A stretch of DNA of 64,000 nt from Altibacter lentus (GCF_000746845.1 NZ_KN050846.1:1061394-1125393), one strand, 5' to 3'. Positions 33,683-42,972 are shown, counted from the first letter of the stretch. The notes: generated by a model from the letters alone, not told the origin. Made by a program: numbers and translations.

Positions 33683-34872
33683 TGTTAGAGGATTTCTTTT
33701 CATATCAGGCGCAAACGACCCCCCATCCTTTAGCAATGGAAGTATCCCATGCCCAAGGGAGTTATATTTTTGACAGATCGGGCAAGCGGTACTTGGACTT
33801 CGTTGCGGGCGTCTCGGCTTGTTCCTTAGGACATTGCCATCCGGCAGTAATCAACGCAGTAAAGGAACAACTGGACTGTTATCTGCACGTGATGGTCTAT
33901 GGAGAATATATCCAAACACCGGCGGTGGCACTTGCGAAGCTTCTTGCTGAAAAACTTCCTGCACCCCTAGAATCGACGTATTTGGTGAACAGTGGTGCCG
34001 AAGCCATTGATGGCGCAATGAAGCTCGCGCGTCGCGTAACGGGTCGTTCTGAGATCTTATATGCGCACCACGCCTATCACGGAAACACCTTTGGAGCCTT
34101 GAGCGTGATGGGTTTTGAAGAGCGAAAAACTCCTTTTGGTCCTTTGATTCCTCACTGCCACCCTATTGCCTTTAATTTGGAAAAAGACCTTAAAAAGATC
34201 ACCACAAAGACAGCCGCTGTTATATTAGAGACGATTCAAGGAGGAGCAGGTTTCATCCAGCCCCAAAACGATTATTTAAAGAAGGTGCGTGAGCGCTGTG
34301 ATGCAACTGGGACTTTATTGATATTGGACGAGATCCAACCCGGTTTTGGCAGAACGGGAACCCTTTTCGGGTTCGAACAATTTAATTGTATCCCCGACAT
34401 TCTCGTTATGGGAAAAGGGATGGGTGGCGGACTTCCCATCGGTGCATTCACCGCGTCGCGGGAACATATGCTAACCCTTAGTGATCAACCAAAACTGGGA
34501 CACATTACCACTTTTGGCGGGAATTCGGTAATAGCTTCGGCGGCTTTGGCAACGTTAAAAGAGATTACCGAAACCAACCTCATGGAACAGGTGCCTCGTA
34601 AGGAAGAACTCTTCCGAAAGTTACTGAAACACCATTTAATCAAGGAAGTACGCGGCAAAGGCCTCATGTTGGCTGTAATGGTGGAATCTTCGGAAATTGC
34701 TTCAGAAATAATCCTTAAATGCCAGGAAAAGGGGTTGATCCTATTTTGGTTGCTATTTGAAGGCAGAGCGATACGTATTACCCCTCCGCTAACAATTTCA
34801 GAAGCAGAAATAATAGAAGGATGTGACATTCTGACCGATGTGCTAGACTCGGTTGAGAAAAATATATCGTGA
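33682..34872 (+). CDS. Class III PLP-dependent aminotransferase
   Basis: 396 residues from the ATG overlapping the preceding stop (TGATG). Fold-type I aminotransferase: SGAEAIDGAMKLARRVTGRS (PLP phosphate), ILYAHHAYHGNTFGALSVMG, LILDEIQPGFGRTGTLFGFE (Asp of the ring N) and ILVMGKGMGGGLPIGAF (Schiff-base Lys). Such enzymes act on acetylornithine, GABA or diaminopimelate-type substrates; the substrate is not readable from sequence. Coupled to the OstA-like gene and probably part of its operon. Membership of the class is firm, EC number is not. Confidence 0.9.
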   Translation: MLEDFFSYQAQTTPHPLAMEVSHAQGSYIFDRSGKRYLDFVAGVSACSLGHCHPAVINAVKEQLDCYLHVMVYGEYIQTPAVALAKLLAEKLPAPLESTYLVNSGAEAIDGAMKLARRVTGRSEILYAHHAYHGNTFGALSVMGFEERKTPFGPLIPHCHPIAFNLEKDLKKITTKTAAVILETIQGGAGFIQPQNDYLKKVRERCDATGTLLILDEIQPGFGRTGTLFGFEQFNCIPDILVMGKGMGGGLPIGAFTASREHMLTLSDQPKLGHITTFGGNSVIASAALATLKEITETNLMEQVPRKEELFRKLLKHHLIKEVRGKGLMLAVMVESSEIASEIILKCQEKGLILFWLLFEGRAIRITPPLTISEAEIIEGCDILTDVLDSVEKNIS

Positions 34873-34950
34873 GCAGCCCTTTGATTCTCAAGAAACTAAA
34901 CACTAAAAATTCTGTTAATAAGCCTGTTAACAACAATCACGGCATAACTA

Positions 34951-34979
34951 TTGAATTCCTTATTACATTATTATCTTTA
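34951..34979 (+). promoter_or_regulatory. Promoter of the 461-residue TPR gene (TTG-N18-TATCTTTA)
   Basis: TTG at 34951 is followed after 18 bases by TATCTTTA (34972-34979), one base from the -7 consensus. A 30-base leader would precede the ATG at 35009. Confidence 0.4.
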
Positions 34980-35008
34980 AAATAGAAGAAACAGTTAAAC
35001 CGCTGCGT

Positions 35009-36394
35009 ATGCAATTGAGCCCTAACGAGCATAACAACTTCTCACTTACCCGATTTGAATCCATGCTAAAAACTAATAGTGTTCTCTTCTTCGACTCTGA
35101 AGAATTCGAGGAGATCATTCACTATTATCTTGAAAATGGAAAGATCGCCCTTGCAAAGAAGGCGACCAAACTGGGTTTGGAGCAACACCCTTCCTCTACC
35201 AATCTCAAACTATTCCGCATTGAGATGTACATTTTTGAGGATCAGTTGGACACTGCCGAAGCACTGTTAGACGAACTATATGTGCTTGAACAGTCCAACG
35301 AGGAGATTTACATTCAAAAAGCCAACATCTACTCCCGACGCGATAAGCATAAAGAGGCGATCCAGCTGTTAGAACAAGCCCTGGAGATCACTGCAGATCA
35401 AGCAGATGTATTGTCCTTACTGGGTATGGAATATCTTTTCTTGGAGGATTTCCAGAACGCCAAGCATTATTTTATGAGATGTCTGGAAGAGGACGAGCAG
35501 GATTACTCGGCCCTTTATAACATTATCTACTGTTTTGACTTCCTTGAAGAGCATGAGGCTGCCATAGATTATCTCAACGATTTCCTAAACAAGAATCCCT
35601 ACTGCGAGGTCGCATGGCACCAGATTGGGAAACAATACATGGAGCTTAAGGATTATAAGAAGGCTTTGGCGGCTTTCGATTTTGCCATAATTAGTGACGA
35701 CAAGTTTATTGGAGCGTATCTTGAAAAAGGCAAAGTGCTTGAGCGCATGAAGTTGTACAATGAAGCCATAGACAGTTATACGATCACACTAGGCTTAGAC
35801 GATCCTACCTCTTTTGCTTTGCTGCGTATAGGAAAATGTTATGAAAAATTAGGCGACGCCGAGCTCGCCTTACAATTCTACACCAAGTGTGTGGAAGAAG
35901 ATGCGTTATTGGACAAAGGCTGGATCGCCATCACCGATTTCTACTTTAAGCGCAAGAATTATCAAAAAGCATTCTATTATATCGATAAAGCTATCAATAT
36001 CGACAGCGAGAATGTGCTCTACTGGAAGCGATATGCAAAAATAAGCAATAGACTAAGCAAGTTCGAAGAGGCCGAACATGGCTTTAGGAGATCCATAGAA
36101 CTAGGTAATTATGAATTGGAAACTTGGCTTTCCCGAACCGACATCCTTATTCGATTAGGAGAATATGAAGCTGCCGTGAACAACCTCCTTCAGGCCATGG
36201 AATTCTATCAGGAAAATGCCGAGATCGAATACAGACTGGCAGGTTTGTTCTACTATCTCAATGAAGACAATAAAGGAGAGTTTCATTTAAAGAATGCGCT
36301 TTCTCATGATCCTGAATTCATCTTAATTATTGAAGAATTGTTTCCTACTGTCTTCCAAAATAAACGGGTGAAAGAAATTATAAAAAGCCACTAG
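35009..36394 (+). CDS. Tetratricopeptide repeat protein
   Basis: 461 residues made up almost entirely of TPR helices (about a dozen units), e.g. EEIYIQKANIYSRRDKHKEA, VLSLLGMEYLFLEDFQNAKH, VAWHQIGKQYMELKDYKKAL, FALLRIGKCYEKLGDAELAL and VLYWKRYAKISNRLSKFEEA. Strongly acidic N terminus. No signal peptide or enzymatic domain, so a cytoplasmic scaffold or adaptor is likely. It is followed by the DUF368 pair. Partner unknown. Confidence 0.85.
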   Translation: MQLSPNEHNNFSLTRFESMLKTNSVLFFDSEEFEEIIHYYLENGKIALAKKATKLGLEQHPSSTNLKLFRIEMYIFEDQLDTAEALLDELYVLEQSNEEIYIQKANIYSRRDKHKEAIQLLEQALEITADQADVLSLLGMEYLFLEDFQNAKHYFMRCLEEDEQDYSALYNIIYCFDFLEEHEAAIDYLNDFLNKNPYCEVAWHQIGKQYMELKDYKKALAAFDFAIISDDKFIGAYLEKGKVLERMKLYNEAIDSYTITLGLDDPTSFALLRIGKCYEKLGDAELALQFYTKCVEEDALLDKGWIAITDFYFKRKNYQKAFYYIDKAINIDSENVLYWKRYAKISNRLSKFEEAEHGFRRSIELGNYELETWLSRTDILIRLGEYEAAVNNLLQAMEFYQENAEIEYRLAGLFYYLNEDNKGEFHLKNALSHDPEFILIIEELFPTVFQNKRVKEIIKSH

Positions 36395-36415
36395 ACCTTA
36401 TCAGGTTTATTTGTG

Positions 36416-36423
36416 TATTTTTG
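36416..36423 (+). promoter_or_regulatory. -7 box upstream of the DUF368 pair
   Basis: TATTTTTG, exact TAnnTTTG, 20 bases before the ATG at 36444. Confidence 0.4.
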
Positions 36424-36443
36424 AAGGGTAACCAAAAAAACGT

Positions 36444-37430
36444 ATGCCCTCACGTAATCTCGCACAATATCTTGTTGTAACATTAAAAGGACTGGCCATG
36501 GGTGCCGCCGATGTCGTTCCGGGCGTCTCGGGCGGAACCATTGCATTTATTTCCGGAATCTATGAAGAACTTATAGAGACCATACATTCCATCGATCTAG
36601 GATTTTTCACGATTTGGAAACAGAAAGGTTTCCTTGCGGCATGGAGGCACTACAATCTTGGTTTTTTAGCTGCGCTGTTCTTGGGGGTCGCCATTAGCAT
36701 CCTGTCCTTCGCAAAACTCATCACCTGGCTCTTAGAATTCCATCCTATTCTTGTATGGTCGTTCTTCTTCGGACTTGTGATTGCCAGTATCTTGTTTGTA
36801 GGTAAGCAGATCGCCTGCTGGAACGGAAAAGTGATCGTAGCCTTGATCCTGGCAGCGGTCTTTGCCTATCTCATTACCCTGGCAAAACCATTTGGTTCGG
36901 TGGACAGCATCTGGTTTCTGTTCTTTGCCGGGTTTATAGCCATTATTGCCATGATCCTCCCCGGGATCTCAGGCGCCTTTATTTTGTTATTACTGGGAGC
37001 CTACCAAGTGATCATCGGTACGTTAAGCGATCTGGGCGAAGGCATTTCAAAAGCGAACTGGGAAATTTTCTCACAAGCATTTCTAAAGGTGTGCATCTTT
37101 GGTTTAGGTGCCATTGTTGGAATTAAGGTTTTCTCTCGAGTACTTAACTGGATGTTTAAACACCATAAGAACATGATCCTGGCAGTTCTAACCGGATTTA
37201 TGATTGGTGCACTCAATAAAATTTGGCCGTGGAAAGAAGTGCTTTCCTATCGCACCAGTCATGACGGCCTCCAAGTGCCCTTTATAGAAAGAAGTATCCT
37301 TCCAACCCAATATGCTGAAGATCCGCAACTGTTGATGGCCTTGCTCTTTATAATTTTCGGTTTTTTGAGCATCTTTGTTCTTGAGCGAATTGCCGTTGGA
37401 AAGAAGGAACATCATGGCGTCGAAGAATAA
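36444..37430 (+). CDS. DUF368 membrane protein (polyprenyl-phosphate transporter family), copy 1
   Basis: 328 residues, ~8 membrane helices. Signature GLAMGAADVVPGVSGGTIAF (residues ~14-33) and the second half-repeat ILPGISGAFILLLLGAYQVI identify DUF368. Members (PopT) have been reported to return undecaprenyl phosphate across the inner membrane for reuse in peptidoglycan and glycan synthesis, so this is probably an envelope lipid-carrier recycler. The TPR gene ends 49 bases earlier and a second copy starts 73 bases later. Confidence 0.9.
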   Translation: MPSRNLAQYLVVTLKGLAMGAADVVPGVSGGTIAFISGIYEELIETIHSIDLGFFTIWKQKGFLAAWRHYNLGFLAALFLGVAISILSFAKLITWLLEFHPILVWSFFFGLVIASILFVGKQIACWNGKVIVALILAAVFAYLITLAKPFGSVDSIWFLFFAGFIAIIAMILPGISGAFILLLLGAYQVIIGTLSDLGEGISKANWEIFSQAFLKVCIFGLGAIVGIKVFSRVLNWMFKHHKNMILAVLTGFMIGALNKIWPWKEVLSYRTSHDGLQVPFIERSILPTQYAEDPQLLMALLFIIFGFLSIFVLERIAVGKKEHHGVEE

Positions 37431-37503
37431 TAAACAATTACTATTGCATCCGTAACTTAAACCCTAACCTGAAACCATTAGCTTTCAGTCTTAAAAAGCA
37501 ACC

Positions 37504-38526
37504 ATGTACGAAAAACGTTCCTTTGGTGATAAAGTCTGGCTCGTCTTAAAGGGACTGGCAATGGGTGCTGCCAATAAAGTTCCCGGTGTATCCGGGGGTC
37601 TCGTTGCTTTTGTAGCGGGATTTTACGAAGAATTTATCTACTCGCTTCAAAAAATAAACAGGAAAGCTTTCGCCCTTTTGATAAACGGCAGATTCAACAG
37701 TTTCTTTCGATACGTGAACGGGCGCTTTCTGGGACTGCTCATACTGGGGATGGTGATAAGTTATTTTAGTGTTTCAAAAGCACTGGATTACCTTATTGTA
37801 CACTTCGAATTGTATGTTTGGAGTGCTTTCTTCGGAATGATCATTGGCTCCATTTACTTTATCGCTAAAGATTTTGGCGATTGGAACAGAAAGTACGTGG
37901 CTTATCTGCTCTGCGGGATCCTGGCCGGGGTGAGTATTAGCTTTTTGGAACCGGCAAGGGAGAACAGCAATCTCTTTTTTGTTTTTTTCTGCGGAATAAT
38001 AGGTGTTTCCGGCATGACCCTGCCGGGCCTTTCGGGGTCTTTTATTTTAATCCTGTTAGGGAATTATGTGTTGTTGTTGGTCGATTCGGTCAATGCGCTG
38101 TTCGATACCGTCGCCGATATCTTCCAGTGGGATTTCAGCTTTGTGGACAATACCGGAAGAATTGAATTACTAAAGGTGCTGGTGGTCTTTGCCCTGGGAT
38201 CTCTTGCCGGTCTTGTTTCGCTGTCGCATTTACTAGCCTATGTTCTAAAGCGTTTCAAAAAAGCGACCTATGCAGTGATTATTGGGTTTATAGCCGGCTC
38301 TCTGGGTGTGGTATGGCCGTGGAAGGAAAAGCTCTTGGCTTACGATAGAAATGGCGACGTGCAATTCGATGCCAATGGACGGGAGATCATTATGGGGTAC
38401 GATAGATACTGGCCTTCAGAATTTTCGCTCGAGGTAATCTTCGCCATATTTTTTATCATTGTAGGAATATTATTGGTCCTTAGTTTGGACTGGTATCAAA
38501 AAGCACGAACCCAACAAGATGGCTAG
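37504..38526 (+). CDS. DUF368 membrane protein (polyprenyl-phosphate transporter family), copy 2
   Basis: 340 residues, paralogue of the preceding gene. GLAMGAANKVPGVSGGLVAF and the second repeat GMTLPGLSGSFILILLGNY are the family signature; Asp of the first copy is Asn here (GAANK vs GAADV). A stretch of charged residues near the C terminus (AYDRNGDVQFDANGREIIMG) is longer than in copy 1. Its last 8 bases overlap the start of aroE. Whether both copies are functional or one has diverged cannot be settled here. Confidence 0.9.
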   Translation: MYEKRSFGDKVWLVLKGLAMGAANKVPGVSGGLVAFVAGFYEEFIYSLQKINRKAFALLINGRFNSFFRYVNGRFLGLLILGMVISYFSVSKALDYLIVHFELYVWSAFFGMIIGSIYFIAKDFGDWNRKYVAYLLCGILAGVSISFLEPARENSNLFFVFFCGIIGVSGMTLPGLSGSFILILLGNYVLLLVDSVNALFDTVADIFQWDFSFVDNTGRIELLKVLVVFALGSLAGLVSLSHLLAYVLKRFKKATYAVIIGFIAGSLGVVWPWKEKLLAYDRNGDVQFDANGREIIMGYDRYWPSEFSLEVIFAIFFIIVGILLVLSLDWYQKARTQQDG

Positions 38527-39250
38527 ATACGGTTTAATAGGCAAGAACATAGCATATTCCTTTTCCCGAACATTCTTTACGTATAAGTTTGAAAAGGAAC
38601 AGCGCCCGGATACCTATCAAAATTTTGATATACAAACGCTGGAAGACTTCCCGGCGATCCTTAAAAATCATGCCGATTTGCGAGGTCTCAATGTTACCAT
38701 TCCGTATAAGGAAGCTATCATTCCTTATCTCGATAAGGTGGACAAAGAAGCGGCAGCGATTGGTGCGGTCAACACCATCAAGATACATAAGGATGGCTCT
38801 CTGGTGGGTTACAATACAGATCATTACGGTTTTGCAAAAGCATTGGCCGATCTGTTACCGCTGCGCGGAAAGACAGCGCTGATCTTAGGCACGGGAGGCG
38901 CTTCCAAAGCAATTGCGTATGTGTTAAAAACGATGGACTTTGAATACCTTTTCGTGTCGAGAACTCCGGCTGCCTTAGAGTTGAGCTATAAGGATGTAAC
39001 ATCAGAGTTGCTTTCCAGGTATTTCCTCATTATAAACTGTACGCCTTTAGGAACCTTTCCCAACACCGAAGCATTTCCACCCCTTCCCTATCAAGGTCTC
39101 ACAAAAGACCATGTTCTCTTCGATCTCATTTACAATCCCACTCAAACCGAATTTATGAAACGCGGCTTTGCTAAAGGCGCTCGCGTGAGTAATGGTATGA
39201 AAATGCTCGAATATCAAGCGAAGAAATCCTGGAGTATCTGGAAATCATAA
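38519..39250 (+). CDS. aroE: Shikimate dehydrogenase
   Basis: 243 residues, slightly shorter than E. coli AroE (272). NADPH-dependent reduction of 3-dehydroshikimate in aromatic amino-acid synthesis. The start MARYGLIGKNIAYSFSRTFF holds the substrate Ser region, then LRGLNVTIPYKEAIIPYLD (catalytic Lys), GAVNTI, GYNTDHYGFAKAL (Asp) and LILGTGGASKAIAYVL (nucleotide-binding GxGGxxxA), ending GMKMLEYQAKKSWSIW. It overlaps the DUF368 copy 2 gene by 8 bases and is coupled to it. Confidence 0.95.
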   Translation: MARYGLIGKNIAYSFSRTFFTYKFEKEQRPDTYQNFDIQTLEDFPAILKNHADLRGLNVTIPYKEAIIPYLDKVDKEAAAIGAVNTIKIHKDGSLVGYNTDHYGFAKALADLLPLRGKTALILGTGGASKAIAYVLKTMDFEYLFVSRTPAALELSYKDVTSELLSRYFLIINCTPLGTFPNTEAFPPLPYQGLTKDHVLFDLIYNPTQTEFMKRGFAKGARVSNGMKMLEYQAKKSWSIWKS

Positions 39251-39286
39251 ATTTCTTCAAAAATTACCCAAATTTCAAAGGGTTTC

Positions 39287-39317
39287 TTTGCCAAGTGCAC
39301 AGTTGTTAGTATCTTGA
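39287..39317 (+). promoter_or_regulatory. Promoter of the DUF349 gene (TTTG-N19-TATCTTGA)
   Basis: TTTG (39287-39290) followed after 19 bases by TATCTTGA (39310-39317), close to TAnnTTTG. Transcription would start near 39324, immediately before the possible ATG at 39328, leaving no room for a ribosome site there; the ATG at 39352 after GAAAGAT is favoured. Confidence 0.55.
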
Positions 39318-39351
39318 ACGTTCAAGAATGACGAACCTAACATTGAAAGAT

Positions 39352-41484
39352 ATGTCTGACAAGAATAAGAGTGATATCCCCGAAGAAAAAGAAACGGCAG
39401 CTGCGAAAGAATCCTTAAAAAAGGACGCTCCCGAAGGTGAGAATGCCATTGGTGAAGCCCTGCAGGAAGAGGCTGAAAAAGTTGCCGAAAAGCAATTGGA
39501 AGCTCCAAAAGAGGAAGCCGAGAATGAAGCCCTCGCTTCGGCCTTGGTAGAGGAAGCTGTGGCTCAAAAAAAGGAGGATCCTTCAGAAGGTGGAACCGAA
39601 GAACCTACAGAAAAGGAGGCTACTGCGGCTCCTTCGGAAGAAGCAGAAAAAAAATCTTCTCCCGAAAAAGTTTCAGAAAAAACCGAAACCGAGGATGAAG
39701 AACAGGAGGACGAGGAGGAAATAAGCTCTTCGGACGAGGAAGAGGACGATGAGAACGACGATTCCGAAGAAGAAAAGGATTATCATTCACTTACAAAGAA
39801 AGAACTTGTTTCAGAATTTGAAAAACTCTTAAAAACGAAGCCCGTACAAGAAATTAAGAATCAGGCAGAAGAGATCAAGACCGAGTTCAATGCCAAGTTC
39901 AACGAAGAACTTGAACAGAAGAAAGAGACCTTTTTGGAAGAAGGTGGCAACATCATCGATTTTCATTATACCACCCCGTTAAAAAAGGAGTTCAATTCGC
40001 TGTATTTCGACTACAAAGAAAAGCGAAACAATTATTATAAAAGCCTGAAGAAGGACCTGCAGGAAAACCTCAACAAACGCTTAGAGCTTATTGAAGAACT
40101 AAAGGGGTTGCTCAATGCCGAAGAGAATATCAACACCACCTACAAACACTTTAAGGACATACAGGATCGTTGGCACGTAGCCGGCGCCATCCCCCGTGAT
40201 AAATACAATATCGTCTGGAATACCTATCACCACCACGTTGAGAATTTCTACGATTTTCTCCATCTCAACCGTGAATTTCGGGATCTGGACTTTAAGCACA
40301 ATCTTGAGCAAAAGCTGAAATTAATAGGCCGCGCAGACGAGCTCGCACAGGAAAAAGACATCAATAAGGCTTTTAGAGAATTACAGATGCTTCACAAGAT
40401 GTGGAAGGAAGATATTGGTCCTGTTGCCAAAGAATACAGAGAGGAGGTCTGGGATAAATTTAGCGCAGCCACCAAGGTCATCCATGATAAGCGGCAGGAG
40501 CAACTCGCGGAGATGGAGAAGGAATTCGTGGTCAATTTTGAAAAGAAAAAAGAACTGGTGGAAGAGATCGCTTCCATTACGGCAAACACTAAACCAAACC
40601 ATCAATCTTGGCAAAATGCCATGAAGAAGGTACAGGCATTGCGCGACGCATATTTTGCCCTCGGAAAGGTTCCCCGTGCCAACAACAAGGAGATCTGGAG
40701 TATGTTCAAGGATGCTACACGATCCTTCAATCATGAGAAAAATTCGTTTTATAAGAATCAAAAGAAAGAGCAATACAAAAATCTTGAGAAGAAACTGGAA
40801 CTCATCAAGATCGCAGAAGAGCATAAGGATAGTGACGAATTTAATGAGGTAACGCCCCTCATGAAAAAGATCCAAAGCGACTGGAAAAAGATTGGTCATG
40901 TGCCGCGTAAGGACAGCGACAAGATCTGGAAACAATTTAAAAGTGCCTGCAATCATTATTTTGATCGATTGCACGCTCAAAAAAATGAAGCCAGTAAAGA
41001 AGAGAAGGAGAATCTGGAGATTAAACAACAACAGCTGGAAGCCCTTTCAAATTTTGAGCTTGGCGAGGATCCCAAGGAAGATCTTACTAAGATCAAAGAA
41101 GCGATTAGCGCATGGAAGAAGGTGGGTCGCGTTCCTTACAACAAAAAGGACATTGACCAAAAATTCAATACAACGCTGGATGCCCTGTTTAAAAAACTCG
41201 ACCTGAGTAAAAAAGAGGCCGAACTTATTAAGTTCGAGAACAAACTGAACAGTATGGTCTCACAGGAAGATGAACGCAAACTTCAGAACGAACAATTCTT
41301 TATCACTAAGAAGATAAGTGAAACTAAGGACGAGATTAGACAGTTGGAGAACAATCTTGGTTTCTTTCAGGATGCGAAAAGCGATAATCCGTTAGTGAAG
41401 GAAGTGCGTAAGAATATTGCAAAACACAAAGAACAACTGGAAGTTTGGAAGGAAAAACTTTCCAAGATCAAATCCATACGATAA
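39352..41484 (+). CDS. DUF349 repeat protein with acidic N terminus
   Basis: 710 residues using the ATG at 39352, chosen because the promoter would begin transcription just before the alternative at 39328. The first ~150 residues are low-complexity Glu/Lys/Ala (EAEKVAEKQLEAPKEEAENE). Then five DUF349 repeats, each with a core such as FKDIQDRWHVAGAIPRDKYN, LHKMWKEDIGPVAKEYREEV, QALRDAYFALGKVPRANNKE, IQSDWKKIGHVPRKDSDKIW and ISAWKKVGRVPYNKKDIDQK. The C terminus is coiled coil. DUF349 proteins are cytoplasmic; function is not well defined. It stands upstream of a small methyltransferase gene. Confidence 0.88.
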   Translation: MSDKNKSDIPEEKETAAAKESLKKDAPEGENAIGEALQEEAEKVAEKQLEAPKEEAENEALASALVEEAVAQKKEDPSEGGTEEPTEKEATAAPSEEAEKKSSPEKVSEKTETEDEEQEDEEEISSSDEEEDDENDDSEEEKDYHSLTKKELVSEFEKLLKTKPVQEIKNQAEEIKTEFNAKFNEELEQKKETFLEEGGNIIDFHYTTPLKKEFNSLYFDYKEKRNNYYKSLKKDLQENLNKRLELIEELKGLLNAEENINTTYKHFKDIQDRWHVAGAIPRDKYNIVWNTYHHHVENFYDFLHLNREFRDLDFKHNLEQKLKLIGRADELAQEKDINKAFRELQMLHKMWKEDIGPVAKEYREEVWDKFSAATKVIHDKRQEQLAEMEKEFVVNFEKKKELVEEIASITANTKPNHQSWQNAMKKVQALRDAYFALGKVPRANNKEIWSMFKDATRSFNHEKNSFYKNQKKEQYKNLEKKLELIKIAEEHKDSDEFNEVTPLMKKIQSDWKKIGHVPRKDSDKIWKQFKSACNHYFDRLHAQKNEASKEEKENLEIKQQQLEALSNFELGEDPKEDLTKIKEAISAWKKVGRVPYNKKDIDQKFNTTLDALFKKLDLSKKEAELIKFENKLNSMVSQEDERKLQNEQFFITKKISETKDEIRQLENNLGFFQDAKSDNPLVKEVRKNIAKHKEQLEVWKEKLSKIKSIR

Positions 41485-41490
41485 AAACTC

Positions 41491-42129
41491 ATGACTGTGG
41501 TACCCTGTATTTTGTGCCATAGTGATAAGGTCAGTTTTCTAGGGACCTTCGCGGCCATTCCTTATTGGAAATGCGGTAATTGCAGTTCCGTTTTTAAGGA
41601 CCCATCTGTTTTTCTAGACCCCGAAACCGAAAAAGGACGCTACCTTCTTCATGAAAATGATGTAGAAGACCTTAACTATCAACATTTTGTCAGTCCCATT
41701 GTGCAACATGTGACCAAAATGTTCAAAAAGGGCGCAACGGGATTGGATTTTGGTGCGGGAACCGGTCCGGTGATCTCCAAATTACTTTCGGAAAAAGGGT
41801 ACGCTATGCAGCTGTATGACCCTTTTTTTCATCCTGAAAAGCAAGTGCTTTCACGCACCTACGATTTTATAGTGAGCTGTGAGGTGATCGAACACTTCCA
41901 TCGCCCTTTGGACGAATTCAAATTACTATATGAAATAATGCGCCCCGGCGGAACACTGTTTTGTATGACAGAGCTCCTCCCGAAACAGCAATCTTTTGAG
42001 GAGTGGTATTATAAGAACGACCCTACACACGTGATCTTCTACTCGGAAGAAACCCTGCAATGGATCCGGACGCATCTTGGGTTTTCCGGCCTGAAGATCG
42101 ACGGACGACTCAGCTATTTTACAAAATGA
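41491..42129 (+). CDS. Class I SAM-dependent methyltransferase with N-terminal zinc-ribbon
   Basis: 212 residues. Two cysteine pairs (CILCHSDK and KCGNCSSVF, residues ~5-31) form a likely zinc ribbon, then the Rossmann core: GLDFGAGTGPVISKLL (SAM-binding), DFIVSCEVIEHFHRPLDEF and LLYEIMRPGGTLFCMTELL. Such proteins methylate varied substrates; none can be assigned here. Starts 6 bases after the DUF349 gene, so co-transcribed with it. The convergent mazG ends 55 bases downstream. Confidence 0.88.
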   Translation: MTVVPCILCHSDKVSFLGTFAAIPYWKCGNCSSVFKDPSVFLDPETEKGRYLLHENDVEDLNYQHFVSPIVQHVTKMFKKGATGLDFGAGTGPVISKLLSEKGYAMQLYDPFFHPEKQVLSRTYDFIVSCEVIEHFHRPLDEFKLLYEIMRPGGTLFCMTELLPKQQSFEEWYYKNDPTHVIFYSEETLQWIRTHLGFSGLKIDGRLSYFTK

Positions 42130-42183
42130 CGGCTTTCAGTGAGCAAAACAAAATGAACAACTCACAAATTCACAACTTCTGTA

Positions 42184-42960
42184 CTACTTTAAGAGTTTCG
42201 CTTCTTCCCAGAACACGTCCATTTCGGCCAAGGTCATGTCTTTCATTGATTTGCCCATCTCTTTGGCCTTTCCTTCCAAATACTGAAAGCGCTTGATGAA
42301 TTTTTTATTGGTACGCTCCAATGCATTTTCGGGGTCGACCTTCAGGAAGCGGGCATAATTGATCATAGAGAACAGCACATCGCCAAATTCGGCTTCGATC
42401 TTTGAAGTATTCTCGGCCGCTACTTCCTGCTGCAGTTCTGCCAGCTCTTCCTGTAACTTTTCAAAAACCTGCTTGGGTTCTTCCCAATCAAAGCCCACAC
42501 CGGCTACCTTGTCTTGAATACGATTTGCCTTTACAAGCGCAGGTAACGATCTGGGCACACCTTCGAGCACACTGCTTTTCCCTTCTTTCAATTTTAAATT
42601 CTCCCAGTTCTTTTTCACCTCCTCCTCATCTGCCACGGTGATGTCACCATAGATATGCGGATGCCGCGAGATCAATTTTTCGCAAATATCATTGGCAACA
42701 TCGGCGATATCAAAATCGTTCGTCTCACTTCCAATTTTCGCATAAAAAATGATATGAAGCAACAGGTCGCCAAGTTCTTTTTTAACTTCCTGAAGATCGT
42801 TTTCGAGTATGGCATCTCCTAGCTCGTAGGTCTCTTCAATAGTGAGGTGCCGCAAGGTGAGCATGGTTTGTTTCTTATCCCAAGGGCATTGTTCCCTAAG
42901 CTCATCCATGATCGTAAGCAGCCGATCCAGTGCAGCCAGTTGGTCTTTTCTAGAATTCAT
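42184..42960 (-). CDS. mazG: Nucleoside triphosphate pyrophosphohydrolase
   Basis: 258 residues, the two-domain MazG length. Hydrolyses (d)NTPs to monophosphates as a house-cleaning enzyme. First domain: REQCPWDKKQTMLTLRHLTI, EETYELGDAIL (EExxE...D motif) and KKELGDLLLHIIFYA. The second domain (VPRSLPALVKANRIQDKVAG, EEELAELQQE-type KLQEELAELQQEVA, EAEFGDVLFSMINYARFL) repeats the fold. A TACTTTTG box ends 4 bases before the ATG, so the leader is very short. Transcribed on its own strand, convergent with the methyltransferase gene. Confidence 0.95.
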   Translation of the reverse strand: MNSRKDQLAALDRLLTIMDELREQCPWDKKQTMLTLRHLTIEETYELGDAILENDLQEVKKELGDLLLHIIFYAKIGSETNDFDIADVANDICEKLISRHPHIYGDITVADEEEVKKNWENLKLKEGKSSVLEGVPRSLPALVKANRIQDKVAGVGFDWEEPKQVFEKLQEELAELQQEVAAENTSKIEAEFGDVLFSMINYARFLKVDPENALERTNKKFIKRFQYLEGKAKEMGKSMKDMTLAEMDVFWEEAKLLK

Positions 42961-42964
42961 AAAA

Positions 42965-42972
42965 CAAAAGTA
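42965..42972 (-). promoter_or_regulatory. -7 box of mazG
   Basis: Minus strand TACTTTTG, exact TAnnTTTG, with only 4 bases before the ATG at 42960. A leaderless or near-leaderless transcript is predicted. Confidence 0.45.

Noticed and set aside
40381-41031. Minus-strand open frame of 216 codons inside the DUF349 gene
   Set aside because: Antisense to Lys/Glu-rich codons gives a Leu/Phe-rich mirror frame; no domain recognisable.
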